From positions 1 through 64,000 of the forward strand of contig JAJZPM010000002.1 in the NCBI GenBank assembly GCA_021811105.1: a stretch of DNA of 64,000 nt, written 5' to 3'. A model generated the notes under the pieces. The model ran no database searches and was not told the origin of the DNA. It saw only the letters and a program-made list of their open reading frames with translations. Positions 52,178 through 60,241 of this stretch are shown here, one piece after another (position 1 is the stretch's first letter; each line of letters begins with the position of its first letter). Source of the stretch: Nitrospirota bacterium. GTDB lineage: Bacteria > Nitrospirota > Thermodesulfovibrionia > Thermodesulfovibrionales > UBA6898. Position numbers and translations under genes: made by a program.

Positions 52178-54219
52178 CTCAGAAACACCAGAAGGACTAT
52201 GATCGTGACGAACGAATAGATGAGATAGGCCTGTATGCGGCCCTGCTGTAAACGGCCTACCTTCCGCGATCCCCAAAAACTCGCCCTGATCACCGGCTTA
52301 TAGAGCCACCCCCAGAAGCGGTCCCTCACATGCAGCGAATAATACAACTTCTTGGGAAAGGCCTTATGCACGGTCTGCTGGCTCGTCCTCACCCGTTCTT
52401 TTACGTTGAAGAGAAAACCGAAGATCCTCCGTATCGGCATCGCAAAGGAGGTCGCGTTATACTGCATCCTCTGGTCTATTTTTTCGAAACCGCAGTCCCA
52501 GATAGGGACCCTATGGATCGCGCCGGGCCTCACGTGGAGAAGCAGATATGCGGCGATCACGATGCCGAGTATGCCGAAAAATACGATAGGCCCCGAATAC
52601 GATGCGCGCTGGTAGGCAACCGGCGTGAGCCACATCCACCCGAAGGCGCCTGCGGAAGTGCCGATACTGGCGCCGATCAGCTGTTGAGGGACCGCATCCA
52701 TCCAGCCGATAGCAAGGGTGGGCAGGATGCCGAGGAGGAGACATGCGGCCGCGGCCATGATCATTCCCATCCGCATCGGCCAGTCGGCCTCGCGTACGTT
52801 CGGTCTGTGGTGCCCCCGCCAGTGTCCGAGAAACGTCACGCCGAACGCCTTTACAAAGCAGGCAGCGGCAAGCGCCCCGGTGAGGGCTAGCAGGGCCGCG
52901 CCCATCGGTATCAGGAGCTTCAGCAGAGGGCTCGGCAGCGACGGGGAGAGCAGGAATGCCTGGAAGGTGAGCCACTCCGAGACGAACCCGTTAAACGGGG
53001 GAAGCGCGGAGATCGAAATGCAGCCGATCAGAAAGAGTGCGGCGGTCCAGGGCATAAGGTGGATGAGCCCTCCCATCTCCTCCATGTTGCGCTCATGCGT
53101 CGCATGGAGCACCGCCCCGGCGCCCATGAAGAGAAGCCCCTTGAACATTGCATGGTTCAGCGTATGATAAATACCTGCGGTAAGGGCCAATGCCGCAAGG
53201 AGAGGCAGCTTGAAGGCGGTGAATATCATCGCGAGACCGATCCCGATAAGAATGATGCCGATATTCTCGACCGAGTGATAGGCGAGGAGCCTCTTTAAGT
53301 CATGCTGCATCAGGGCATAGAGCACGCCCATGACCGCCGAAACCAGGCCGAAGACAAGCACAATCGCCCCCCACCACCAGGGGAATACCCTGATGAGGTC
53401 GAAGGTGACGCGGATGATCCCGTAGATCGCGGTCTTCAGCATCACGCCGGACATCAGCGCCGAGACGTTCGAGGGAGCGACCGGATGGGCCTCGGGAAGC
53501 CAGACATGAAGGGGGATGACACCCGCCTTGGCGGCGAAGCCGAAAAAAGACAGGAGAAATGCAACGGTGGCCCATTCGACCGGGAAGTGGGCGCTCCGCA
53601 TCGCATCGAACGTATAACCGCTGAAGCTTCCGAAGCCGGTTGCGAGACCGGCAAGCACACCGAATGAAAGCAGGATCGCGATAGCCCCCACATGTGCAAC
53701 GACCATATAAAGAAAGGCGGCCCTCCGGTTCTCGATGCGCTCGTCCTCGAACATCACGAGGAAGTAGGAAGCGGCTGCCATGACCTCCCAGGAAATCAGG
53801 AAGATCAGGGCGTCATCGGAGAGGACCACCATGTACATGCCGGCAAGGAAGAGACAGTAAAAAATAGCGAGGCTCGTCACGGACCTTTTTCCCAGGAACC
53901 CTTTCACATAACCGATCGAGTACACCGAAACAAAAAACGAGAGGAGTCCGATCACCACGAGAAAGAAGCCGGCAAGAGGGTCGAGCCTGAGATGAAACGG
54001 CAGGTCGGGGAGCCCAATGAGCATAATAAGTTTCTGCGTCTCTCCGCTCCATACAGTCCATGCCCCGGCAAAAACGGCTAGGAGCGAGGCGGCGGCCGTC
54101 AGGGCAAATCCTGAATAAATAAGAAGCCTCTGGCTACGCGAGAGGAGCGAAACCAGCAAGGGCGCGCACAATAGGATGATTACGGAAAGAGAGGCGAGGT
54201 CGACCGGTCCGGGATTCAT
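52174..54219 (-). CDS. hyfB: Hydrogenase-4/Ehr antiporter-like subunit (HyfB/NuoL-like)
   Basis: A 681-residue membrane subunit with about 15-16 helices, first gene of the complex. The Proton_antipo_M core shows SWEVMAAASYFLVMFEDE, PLHVWLPEAHPVAPSNVSALMSG and LMQHDLKRLLAYHSVENIG. The C-terminal soluble segment (WDCGFEKIDQRMQYNATSFAMPI) is typical of HyfB/HycC. The gene has its own promoter upstream. Ferredoxin-like HyfA/HyfH and HyfD genes are not in the operon. Confidence 0.92.
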   Translation of the reverse strand: MNPGPVDLASLSVIILLCAPLLVSLLSRSQRLLIYSGFALTAAASLLAVFAGAWTVWSGETQKLIMLIGLPDLPFHLRLDPLAGFFLVVIGLLSFFVSVYSIGYVKGFLGKRSVTSLAIFYCLFLAGMYMVVLSDDALIFLISWEVMAAASYFLVMFEDERIENRRAAFLYMVVAHVGAIAILLSFGVLAGLATGFGSFSGYTFDAMRSAHFPVEWATVAFLLSFFGFAAKAGVIPLHVWLPEAHPVAPSNVSALMSGVMLKTAIYGIIRVTFDLIRVFPWWWGAIVLVFGLVSAVMGVLYALMQHDLKRLLAYHSVENIGIILIGIGLAMIFTAFKLPLLAALALTAGIYHTLNHAMFKGLLFMGAGAVLHATHERNMEEMGGLIHLMPWTAALFLIGCISISALPPFNGFVSEWLTFQAFLLSPSLPSPLLKLLIPMGAALLALTGALAAACFVKAFGVTFLGHWRGHHRPNVREADWPMRMGMIMAAAACLLLGILPTLAIGWMDAVPQQLIGASIGTSAGAFGWMWLTPVAYQRASYSGPIVFFGILGIVIAAYLLLHVRPGAIHRVPIWDCGFEKIDQRMQYNATSFAMPIRRIFGFLFNVKERVRTSQQTVHKAFPKKLYYSLHVRDRFWGWLYKPVIRASFWGSRKVGRLQQGRIQAYLIYSFVTIIVLLVFLR

Positions 54220-54383
54220 TAGCGGAGGTCTCCGGTGTCACGACGTTCCTGAGGAAAGAAGTTATGGATCTGGCGTTTTTCCCGACACTGGGGGGCCGAG
54301 GCTTCCGCCGCACTCACGTTCATCTTGTCCAGATCCGTCTATCTCTCTATTAGAAAATCGCAAAATTAATGCAAACTCTCTAA

Positions 54384-54411
54384 AGTATCTTAAACGCTTC
54401 CGCCTTGTCAA
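54384..54411 (-). promoter_or_regulatory. Sigma-70-type promoter of hyf/Ehr operon
   Basis: On the minus strand TTGACA (54406-54411), a 16-base spacer and GATACT (54384-54389). It would start transcription near 54376, giving a leader of about 157 bases before hyfB. Confidence 0.6.
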
Positions 54412-54424
54412 GAAAAACCGCATG

Positions 54425-54802
54425 CTACTCGTATCTTCTCAGGTCCTCCTCGGATAGACCGAAGTAGTGGCCGACTTCATGGATGAGGGTCTTGCGGATC
54501 TGATCGAGAAGTTCCTCCTCGGACGAGCAGATCATCTCTATATTTTTCCGGTAGAGGGTTATCTTGTCCGGCAGGGGATAGGGAATATCGAAGAACCCCC
54601 CTTTATGAGGATAGGGCACCCCGCTGAAAAGGCCTAGCAGCAGGCCGCCTCTCCCGCCGCCCCGCTCAAGATCATGGGCACCCGGAAGGTCCTCCACGAT
54701 TATCGTGATATTCGTGAAGTACTTCGTATACTCCTCCGGCAGAGTCTCGATCGCCCTATCGACCAATTTTTCGAAATGTTCCCTGCTCGTCCTGTATGCC
54801 AT
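54425..54802 (-). CDS. Zincin-like metallopeptidase family protein
   Basis: A 125-residue cytosolic protein of the short zincin family (DUF/PF06262-like). HEVGHYFGLSEEDL (His108, Glu109, His112 plus an acidic residue at about 118-120) matches HExxHxxGL...D. The N-terminal half has the FEKLVDRAIETLPEEY helix typical of the family. No substrate is known. It is followed by the hyf promoter. Confidence 0.88.
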   Translation of the reverse strand: MAYRTSREHFEKLVDRAIETLPEEYTKYFTNITIIVEDLPGAHDLERGGGRGGLLLGLFSGVPYPHKGGFFDIPYPLPDKITLYRKNIEMICSSEEELLDQIRKTLIHEVGHYFGLSEEDLRRYE

Positions 54803-54830
54803 GTACTTATTTTAACCTGAAAAGGGCTTT

Positions 54831-54963
54831 TAACCACAGAGACACAGAGTCACGGAGTTTAAAAATAAGAGAAAGCCCGAAATAATACGTCCTCATCACA
54901 TCTGGGACAACAAACTTTCTTGTATTTCTTCATTTCCTCCGTGACTCCGTGTCTCTGTGGTTA
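54831..54963. repeat. ACCACAGAGAC hairpin element
   Basis: Two 27-bp arms, 54831-54857 and 54937-54963, are inverted copies with a single mismatch. The 79-bp interior is AT-rich. A diverged arm lies at 75-101. It separates the zincin and NUDIX genes. Confidence 0.85.
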
Positions 54964-54966
54964 TTA

Positions 54967-55425
54967 CTAAGGACTGACGCGCCCGAGTTCTTCAAGCAAG
55001 GGGACCTGCCCCTTGTTGATCTTCCCTTTCGCCTCCTCCAGGCCCAACCACATCGCACGATCGACCTCCGGAAATTCCTGCTGCCTGCCGGACCGCGGAG
55101 GCCATTCCATCGAAAACGTGTTGCTCCTGATTGCCTCCGGATCGCAGTCGCCTTCGACCGCCCATGCATGGACCACTTTGCCGCTTTTCAGCCTTACCGG
55201 CGAAAGAGGAATAAAGTTCCCCGAGATCGGCAGTCCTGTTTCTTCTTCGAACTCCCGCCGGGCAGCCGAGAGCGCATCTTCCCCCGGATCGATTTCGCCT
55301 TTGGGGATCGACCATGCGCCAAGATCTTTCTTTTCCCACAACGGCCCTCCGGGATGAACAAGAAAGACTTGTAAAACACCACCTTGCCTCCGGAAGAGAA
55401 GAATGCCTGCACTGATCTTGGCCAT
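54967..55425 (-). CDS. NUDIX hydrolase
   Basis: A 152-residue protein with the NUDIX box GEIDPGEDALSAARREFEEETGL (about 44-66), the GX5EX7REUXEEXGU motif that binds Mg2+. The preceding WSIPKGE and the N-terminal SAGILLFRR suggest a house-cleaning diphosphatase such as a dinucleoside polyphosphate hydrolase. Substrate is unknown. It ends four bases after a repeat arm and follows dinB by five bases, so it may be cotranscribed with it. Confidence 0.9.
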   Translation of the reverse strand: MAKISAGILLFRRQGGVLQVFLVHPGGPLWEKKDLGAWSIPKGEIDPGEDALSAARREFEEETGLPISGNFIPLSPVRLKSGKVVHAWAVEGDCDPEAIRSNTFSMEWPPRSGRQQEFPEVDRAMWLGLEEAKGKINKGQVPLLEELGRVSP

Positions 55426-55429
55426 GCCC

Positions 55430-56743
55430 CTACACCTTCACTTTCAGCACCGGCAGGCCGAGTCTCTGTCTTTTATTTTCTCCCTTGAAGAGCTCCCCTT
55501 TCCGCTGCGGGGCATCGCCCCTTTCTCCCTCGTGCTGCGTCTGGAGCTTCGTGGGAAGACTCGACGCGTGATAGACCGTGTATTTCCCGAATTTTTCGGA
55601 CACCTTATCGACGGCGCTATAGATCTTCGAGAACTTCTCTATCTTTGCGGTGTCGTCAAAAAGCGTATACTGGACCGTCTCCTCCGGCACAAGGCCTGAA
55701 AGGACAACCCCGGTCTGGCGATACCGGCTACCGGCACGGTAGATTTGCTCGAAGCCTTCCCGCAAAGGCTTAAAAAGATCGATAGGATACGCAGTAGGTC
55801 TGCTCAATTTCATCTCCAGACCGGCATCCCTGAACTCCTGAGTGCGAAGAAAGAGGATCAGCCTCGTCGCCGAGAGCTTGTAGCGCCGCGCCTTGATGCA
55901 GGCGTTCTCGAGGTTCTTCGACAGTTGGGCAAAGACAAAGGTCTCGTCGCCGGACGGAGGCGTGAAGGTCTTTGTCTTGCTGATCGACTGATAGCTGCTC
56001 TTCGATTCGGTCACGACCGGATAGACGGACCTTCCGTTCAACTCATGCCAGATCTCCTGATAGGGTTTGGAGAGATGTTTTTGTATGAACTGCTCGTCCT
56101 TTTTCGCAAACTGCAGGGCGGTGATGATGCCGAACTTCCTCAGAAAGGCGGCGGTATTCGGCCCGATCCCCCAGACCTTTTCGACCGGCAGCTTTTCGAG
56201 ATACAGATGGATGTCCCTGCCCGGGATAAGGGTTAGTCCGTGCGGTTTGTTATGCTTCGAGCCTATCTTTGCCAGGACCTTCGAGAGGCTGACGCCGACC
56301 GATACAGTGATCCCCAATTCCGTCCCGATCGTCTCCTGCATCTTTTTCGCGATCATACCGTAAGGACCATGGAAGCTCCTCCTCAGGCCTGTCAGGTCCA
56401 CGAATGCCTCGTCGATCGAATATTCCTCAACGTCCGGCGAGAAACGCCTGAGTATCTCGAACATCCGGACCGAAAAAAGACTGTAGGTCTCGTAATCAGA
56501 AGGGACTATCACGGCGTCGGGGCAGATCTTCTTCACGTCATAAAGACTCACTCCCCTCGTGATCCCCTTCGCCTTCGCCTCATAGCTTGCAGCTGCGACG
56601 ATCCCGCGCTCCTTGCCGGTGATCACCGGCCTCCCCCTGAGTTCAGGGTGCACCGCCTGCTCGCAGGACGCGAAAAAAGCGTCGGCGTCCAGATGGAGGA
56701 TCGCCCTCGGCCAGGAACGTATGGTGAGAGGTTGCGTGGTCAT
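55430..56743 (-). CDS. dinB: Y-family DNA polymerase (DinB/Pol IV)
   Basis: A 437-residue translesion polymerase. Metal-binding residues are in HLDADAFFASCE (Asp19, Asp21) and YSIDEAFVDLTG (Asp-Glu near 115). The helix-hairpin-helix region VWGIGPNTAAFLRKFG and a little-finger domain (LSATRLILFLRTQEF) follow. It lacks a beta-clamp motif at its extreme C-terminus as far as I can see. The ATG overlaps the stop of a RAYT fragment, and a 28-bp REP palindrome lies nine bases upstream, where a Shine-Dalgarno would be. Confidence 0.93.
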   Translation of the reverse strand: MTTQPLTIRSWPRAILHLDADAFFASCEQAVHPELRGRPVITGKERGIVAAASYEAKAKGITRGVSLYDVKKICPDAVIVPSDYETYSLFSVRMFEILRRFSPDVEEYSIDEAFVDLTGLRRSFHGPYGMIAKKMQETIGTELGITVSVGVSLSKVLAKIGSKHNKPHGLTLIPGRDIHLYLEKLPVEKVWGIGPNTAAFLRKFGIITALQFAKKDEQFIQKHLSKPYQEIWHELNGRSVYPVVTESKSSYQSISKTKTFTPPSGDETFVFAQLSKNLENACIKARRYKLSATRLILFLRTQEFRDAGLEMKLSRPTAYPIDLFKPLREGFEQIYRAGSRYRQTGVVLSGLVPEETVQYTLFDDTAKIEKFSKIYSAVDKVSEKFGKYTVYHASSLPTKLQTQHEGERGDAPQRKGELFKGENKRQRLGLPVLKVKV

Positions 56744-57054
56744 GGGATATCCGTAGGGGCGGTTCGCGAACCGCCCCTACAATCGCCATTAATAATCAAT
56801 ATTCCATGCAAATGATTGGGCATTACAACCCATTCATCAATATCAACATGGCCGTATTGCCGGGATAACCATTCCCACGATTCACCGGCAATATGGCCAT
56901 GGCGATTCAAATGGATTTCCCCATCGACAATATCCCCGAACAGGCATTCCCTGTCCTTTGCGCAGATTGTCACAAAATATGCCCCTGCCTGTGAATAATC
57001 GTATCCCTTCAGGCGGATTGAACGGCGGTGGTGTATGTCATGGTCATGTTTCAT
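56740..57054 (-). pseudogene. RAYT (REP-associated Y1 transposase), N-terminal fragment
   Basis: A 104-residue fragment of a Y1/HUH transposase: SIRLKGYDYSQAGAYFVTICAKDRECLFG and MPNHLHGI, the HUH metal site. The catalytic tyrosine helix is missing. The last residues RGGSRTAPTDIP are encoded by the REP palindrome 56753-56780. A second REP-like hairpin lies upstream at 57068-57093, so the fragment is bounded by REPs. Confidence 0.85.
56753..56780. repeat. REP palindrome, perfect 28 bp
   Basis: GTAGGGGCGGTTCG followed by its exact complement. It lies nine bases before the dinB start. Confidence 0.9.
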
Positions 57055-57067
57055 GCGTGTTTATTTT

Positions 57068-57093
57068 GTAGGGGCAACCCTACGTGGTTGCCC
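57068..57093. repeat. REP-like hairpin
   Basis: GTAGGGGCAACC, loop CTACGT, GGTTGCCC. It lies 13 bases upstream of the RAYT fragment start. Confidence 0.8.
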
Positions 57094-57184
57094 AATTTTG
57101 TGTGTGGGCATCCGGTTGGTTGTCTATCTTTGTCAAATAAGTAGGCACTCAATAGGCCGACCAAAATTTCTACTGACGTATCTC

Positions 57185-57319
57185 TTATAAATATAAGTTC
57201 CCAATGTGCGTGAGCAGTTTCTCCAAGGCAGGATAGAACGAGGTCTCCGGCGCATTTGCACGTGTGTTGCGAATCTCTGCCATGTCAGTCAAGTATTGCT
57301 CTATTACGTTTTCGAACAT
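57185..57319 (-). pseudogene. Remnant of a type ISP-like restriction/methylase gene
   Basis: A 44-residue ORF (MFENVIEQYLTDMAEIRNTR, then APETSFYPALEKLLTHIG) resembles the N-terminus of large restriction-modification methylases, which open with a helix of this type followed by ETSFYPALxxLL. The parent gene would exceed 900 codons; only this start survives. Bases 57320-57444 contain nothing recognisable. Confidence 0.55.
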
Positions 57320-57444
57320 TACTGTAAGAGATCCTTTACATTCTATGCAGTCTCAAATTCTAAGGCACAATAGTTGTGCTTCTTAGCCCGCTTCTTGCCA
57401 TCAGGTTCTTTCTTTAAAGTCCGCAATCCCTCACAGCCGCATCA

Positions 57445-57852
57445 TCACGGCTCTTCCCTCTTCATCCCTTCCACCTTATCGAAGTCCTCATCGTAAGAAT
57501 AAATCGCGTTCATCCTGTGATATCTCATGAATACCGCATTGTAGGCATCGATATAGTCTATGTTATGTCTGCCGTAAAGGACGAGGGCATCGGTAATAAT
57601 ATCCTTGTCGGGGATGTACAGGCCTCCGGTGGCAACTATAATCGATATTTTTTCAATCACATCAGATTTGGGCACCTTGTAATATGAAAGAAGCGTCCAG
57701 ATCAGTTCGGCAATGACCAATCCTGAAGTTGCAAGTACTGCCTTCCCTTCAAGGACCCGCTTAAAAAGCTCCCTGCATTTTGCGTATTTAGCAGGATCGT
57801 CCTTAGTGAGATACCTCAGAAATATATTGGTGTCTATGAACTTTCTCGTCAT
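57445..57852 (-). CDS. vapC: PIN-domain toxin (VapC-like)
   Basis: A 135-residue PIN ribonuclease. FIDTNIFLRYL (Asp7), AELIWTLLSYY (Glu about 49) and DYIDAYNAVFMRY plus YSYDEDFD supply the four acidic metal ligands. It starts three bases after the AbrB-like antitoxin gene. VapC toxins cleave tRNA or rRNA when free of VapB. Confidence 0.9.
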   Translation of the reverse strand: MTRKFIDTNIFLRYLTKDDPAKYAKCRELFKRVLEGKAVLATSGLVIAELIWTLLSYYKVPKSDVIEKISIIVATGGLYIPDKDIITDALVLYGRHNIDYIDAYNAVFMRYHRMNAIYSYDEDFDKVEGMKREEP

Positions 57853-57855
57853 GGG

Positions 57856-58110
57856 CTATTTCCCGGCAGCCTTCCTTCCAATCCGTTTTTTTACCTCTTC
57901 ACGGATTTTGCGAAAATCGGAAGGGTGGTCTCCGACAGGCGCCTTTACCGTTCCCCCGATATCGAGAATATCGCCCTTTAACGGTTTTATCACGGCATGA
58001 TCGTCCTCTATGACAATCGTCACCTTTTGCTCTGGCTTCAGATCCAGCGCCTTGCGTATCTCTTTCGGTATCGTCATCTGTCCTTTTGAGGTAAGTACAG
58101 CTATAGGCAT
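57856..58110 (-). CDS. vapB: AbrB/SpoVT-type antitoxin (VapB-like)
   Basis: An 84-residue protein with an N-terminal swapped-hairpin DNA-binding domain (LTSKGQMTIPKEIRKALDLKPEQKV). The C-terminal basic tail would contact the toxin. The ATG at 58110 follows a strong GGAGG and is chosen over the TTG at 58122. It probably autorepresses the operon with VapC. Confidence 0.88.
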   Translation of the reverse strand: MPIAVLTSKGQMTIPKEIRKALDLKPEQKVTIVIEDDHAVIKPLKGDILDIGGTVKAPVGDHPSDFRKIREEVKKRIGRKAAGK

Positions 58111-58186
58111 TTTTTCCTCCAATTTATTTATTTTCTTACATTATACTATATTTCTTACAGTGAAGAACCTCCTGGTGGCCTCATGA

Positions 58187-58603
58187 TCACCTTTGCCCTT
58201 CTTCCCCAGTATCCACCGCCTTGAGAACCTCCGGCATGATAGCATCGAGAAACTCCACAGGCGTTACTATTCTGAATAAACATTTTCCTTTCATCTTGCC
58301 GAAGTCTTTCTTGTCCACTGTCACGAGAAAGTCCACCTTGCCGCTGACCGCCGAAGCGAGAACAGGCATGTCCTTATCGGAAGTGGTCCCGGACAGCTTA
58401 TTGATTTCTGCCGGGGAAGGCAAAGGGATTACCTCAAGGTTCAGCAAGGGAAGATATTTTTTGTATATCGGAAGAACATCCGGCATTTTTTTAGCCAGGT
58501 TCCGTTCAATTTCAATGAGATTGTACTCTCCTGTTGCGCACGTGAGAACCCCTGATCGGAACGGCCACAAAGTTGAGGGTAAAGTAAAGAAAGAAGGTTG
58601 CAT
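58187..58603 (-). CDS. PIN-domain-like protein with degenerate N-terminus
   Basis: A 138-residue protein whose second half (DKDMPVLASAVSGKVDFLVTVDKKDFGKMKG) matches PIN domains with conserved aspartates. The first beta-strand DTN motif is absent; the N-terminus reads MQPSFFTLPSTLWPFRSGVL and an in-frame stop lies shortly upstream, so it looks truncated. No antitoxin gene adjoins it. Nuclease activity is doubtful. Confidence 0.6.
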   Translation of the reverse strand: MQPSFFTLPSTLWPFRSGVLTCATGEYNLIEIERNLAKKMPDVLPIYKKYLPLLNLEVIPLPSPAEINKLSGTTSDKDMPVLASAVSGKVDFLVTVDKKDFGKMKGKCLFRIVTPVEFLDAIMPEVLKAVDTGEEGQR

Positions 58604-58696
58604 TGTAAATGTCGCACCAATTGTCCTTACGGTTACATCTTAGACGGCGCAAAACGGTCTTTGGTAAAAGGCGCAATCCGTGTGTTATAATTTTTT

Positions 58697-60241
58697 ATGA
58701 CTGATTCAGAGTCTGCTCCCACGACGGACAGGTCCGTGCTCGGCGCGGACGACCTGCCGAAAGTGCCCTTTGTCATAAACGGCTTATCATCCCGTTTCAT
58801 CCGCGAAAACATGATCGTCCCGCTCGAGATGAAGCAGGACAGTCTGAAGGTGGCGATGGCGAACCCGGCGGACGAACAGACGATCGATGCCCTTAGGGTG
58901 GCGACGTCCGCGGAGGTCTCGGTCTGCGCGGCCGACCCCAAGGCCCTCGGCGAATACATCTCCCGTTTTTACGGGCAGGAGCCCCAGAATATCAACAAGA
59001 TAGTCGAGGACATGGGAGAGAAGGGGTTCGAATTCATCAGGGACGAGGAAGAGGACGTCGGCCATCTCAAAGACCTTGCCTCGGAAGCGCCGATCATACG
59101 TCTCGTCAACCTCATTCTCACGAGGGCGGTCGAAAGCAGGGCGAGCGACATCCATATCGAGCCGTTCGAGGATGAATTAAAGGTGCGGTACCGCATCGAC
59201 GGCGTCCTCCATCAGACCGAGTCAACGCCGAAGAAACTCCAGGCGGCGATTGTGTCGAGGGTCAAGATCATGGCAAAACTGAATATCGCCGAGAGGAGAC
59301 TGCCCCAGGACGGAAGGATCAAACTGAAGGTCGGCCCCAAGGAGGTCGACCTAAGGGTCTCGACCATACCCGTGCTCCACGGCGAGAGCGTCGTTATGAG
59401 GATCCTCCACAAGGAGGGGATCGTGATCGACCTCGACCTGCTCGGTTTTCCGCCGAAGACGCTCTCGCTCTTCAATCTGCTCATCACCAAACCAAACGGC
59501 ATTATCCTCGTCACCGGTCCTACAGGCAGCGGGAAGACCACCACGCTTTACGGGGCATTGGACAAAATCAATTCGCCCGACGTAAAGATCATCACTGTCG
59601 AAGACCCCGTCGAGTACCAGCTCAAGGGGGTAAACCAGATACAGGTGAAGCCGCAGATCGGACTGAACTTTGCCAGCACGCTGCGTCACATAGTGAGACA
59701 GGACCCTGACATAATCATGATCGGAGAGATCAGGGACCTTGAGACCGCCGAGATTGCGATACAGTCGGCCCTGACCGGCCACCTCGTTTTCTCGACGCTG
59801 CATACGAACGATGCCCCGAGTGCGATCACGAGGCTGCTCGACATGGGCGTCGAAAACTTTCTCCTCTCCTCGACGGTAAGGGGGATCCTTGCGCAGAGGC
59901 TCGTGCGGGTGATCTGCCCTTCCTGTAAAACCCTGGACACGACAGGCGCCGACCGCGAAGGACTCGCAAAGATCGGCATCGGTCCAGAGGTGCCGATGTA
60001 CCGGGGGACAGGGTGCGAGCAGTGCGCCTTCACAGGCTTTTACGGCAGACTCGGGATATTCGAGCTCCTGATGATCGATGAAGAAATCCGCATGCTCATC
60101 CTCAAGAGCGCGGATGCCAACCAGCTCAGGGACGCGGCACGGCGGCACGGCATGAGGACGCTCCTCGAAGACGGGGCCGACAAGATACGGGAGGGCGTCA
60201 CCACACTCAGCGAAGTGCTCAGGGTGACCCAGGAGGTTTAA
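58697..60241 (+). CDS. gspE: Type II secretion ATPase GspE
   Basis: A 514-residue ATPase that powers pseudopilus assembly. The N1E domain covers about 1-100. Walker A is GPTGSGKTTT (274-283), the Asp box lies in RASDIHIEP, and DPDIIMIGEIRD is Walker B. A tetracysteine zinc element (CPSC...CEQC, about 407-445) is intact. A TATAAT (58686-58691) ends five bases before the ATG, so the mRNA may be leaderless. The stop abuts the gspF start. Confidence 0.95.
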   Translation: MTDSESAPTTDRSVLGADDLPKVPFVINGLSSRFIRENMIVPLEMKQDSLKVAMANPADEQTIDALRVATSAEVSVCAADPKALGEYISRFYGQEPQNINKIVEDMGEKGFEFIRDEEEDVGHLKDLASEAPIIRLVNLILTRAVESRASDIHIEPFEDELKVRYRIDGVLHQTESTPKKLQAAIVSRVKIMAKLNIAERRLPQDGRIKLKVGPKEVDLRVSTIPVLHGESVVMRILHKEGIVIDLDLLGFPPKTLSLFNLLITKPNGIILVTGPTGSGKTTTLYGALDKINSPDVKIITVEDPVEYQLKGVNQIQVKPQIGLNFASTLRHIVRQDPDIIMIGEIRDLETAEIAIQSALTGHLVFSTLHTNDAPSAITRLLDMGVENFLLSSTVRGILAQRLVRVICPSCKTLDTTGADREGLAKIGIGPEVPMYRGTGCEQCAFTGFYGRLGIFELLMIDEEIRMLILKSADANQLRDAARRHGMRTLLEDGADKIREGVTTLSEVLRVTQEV

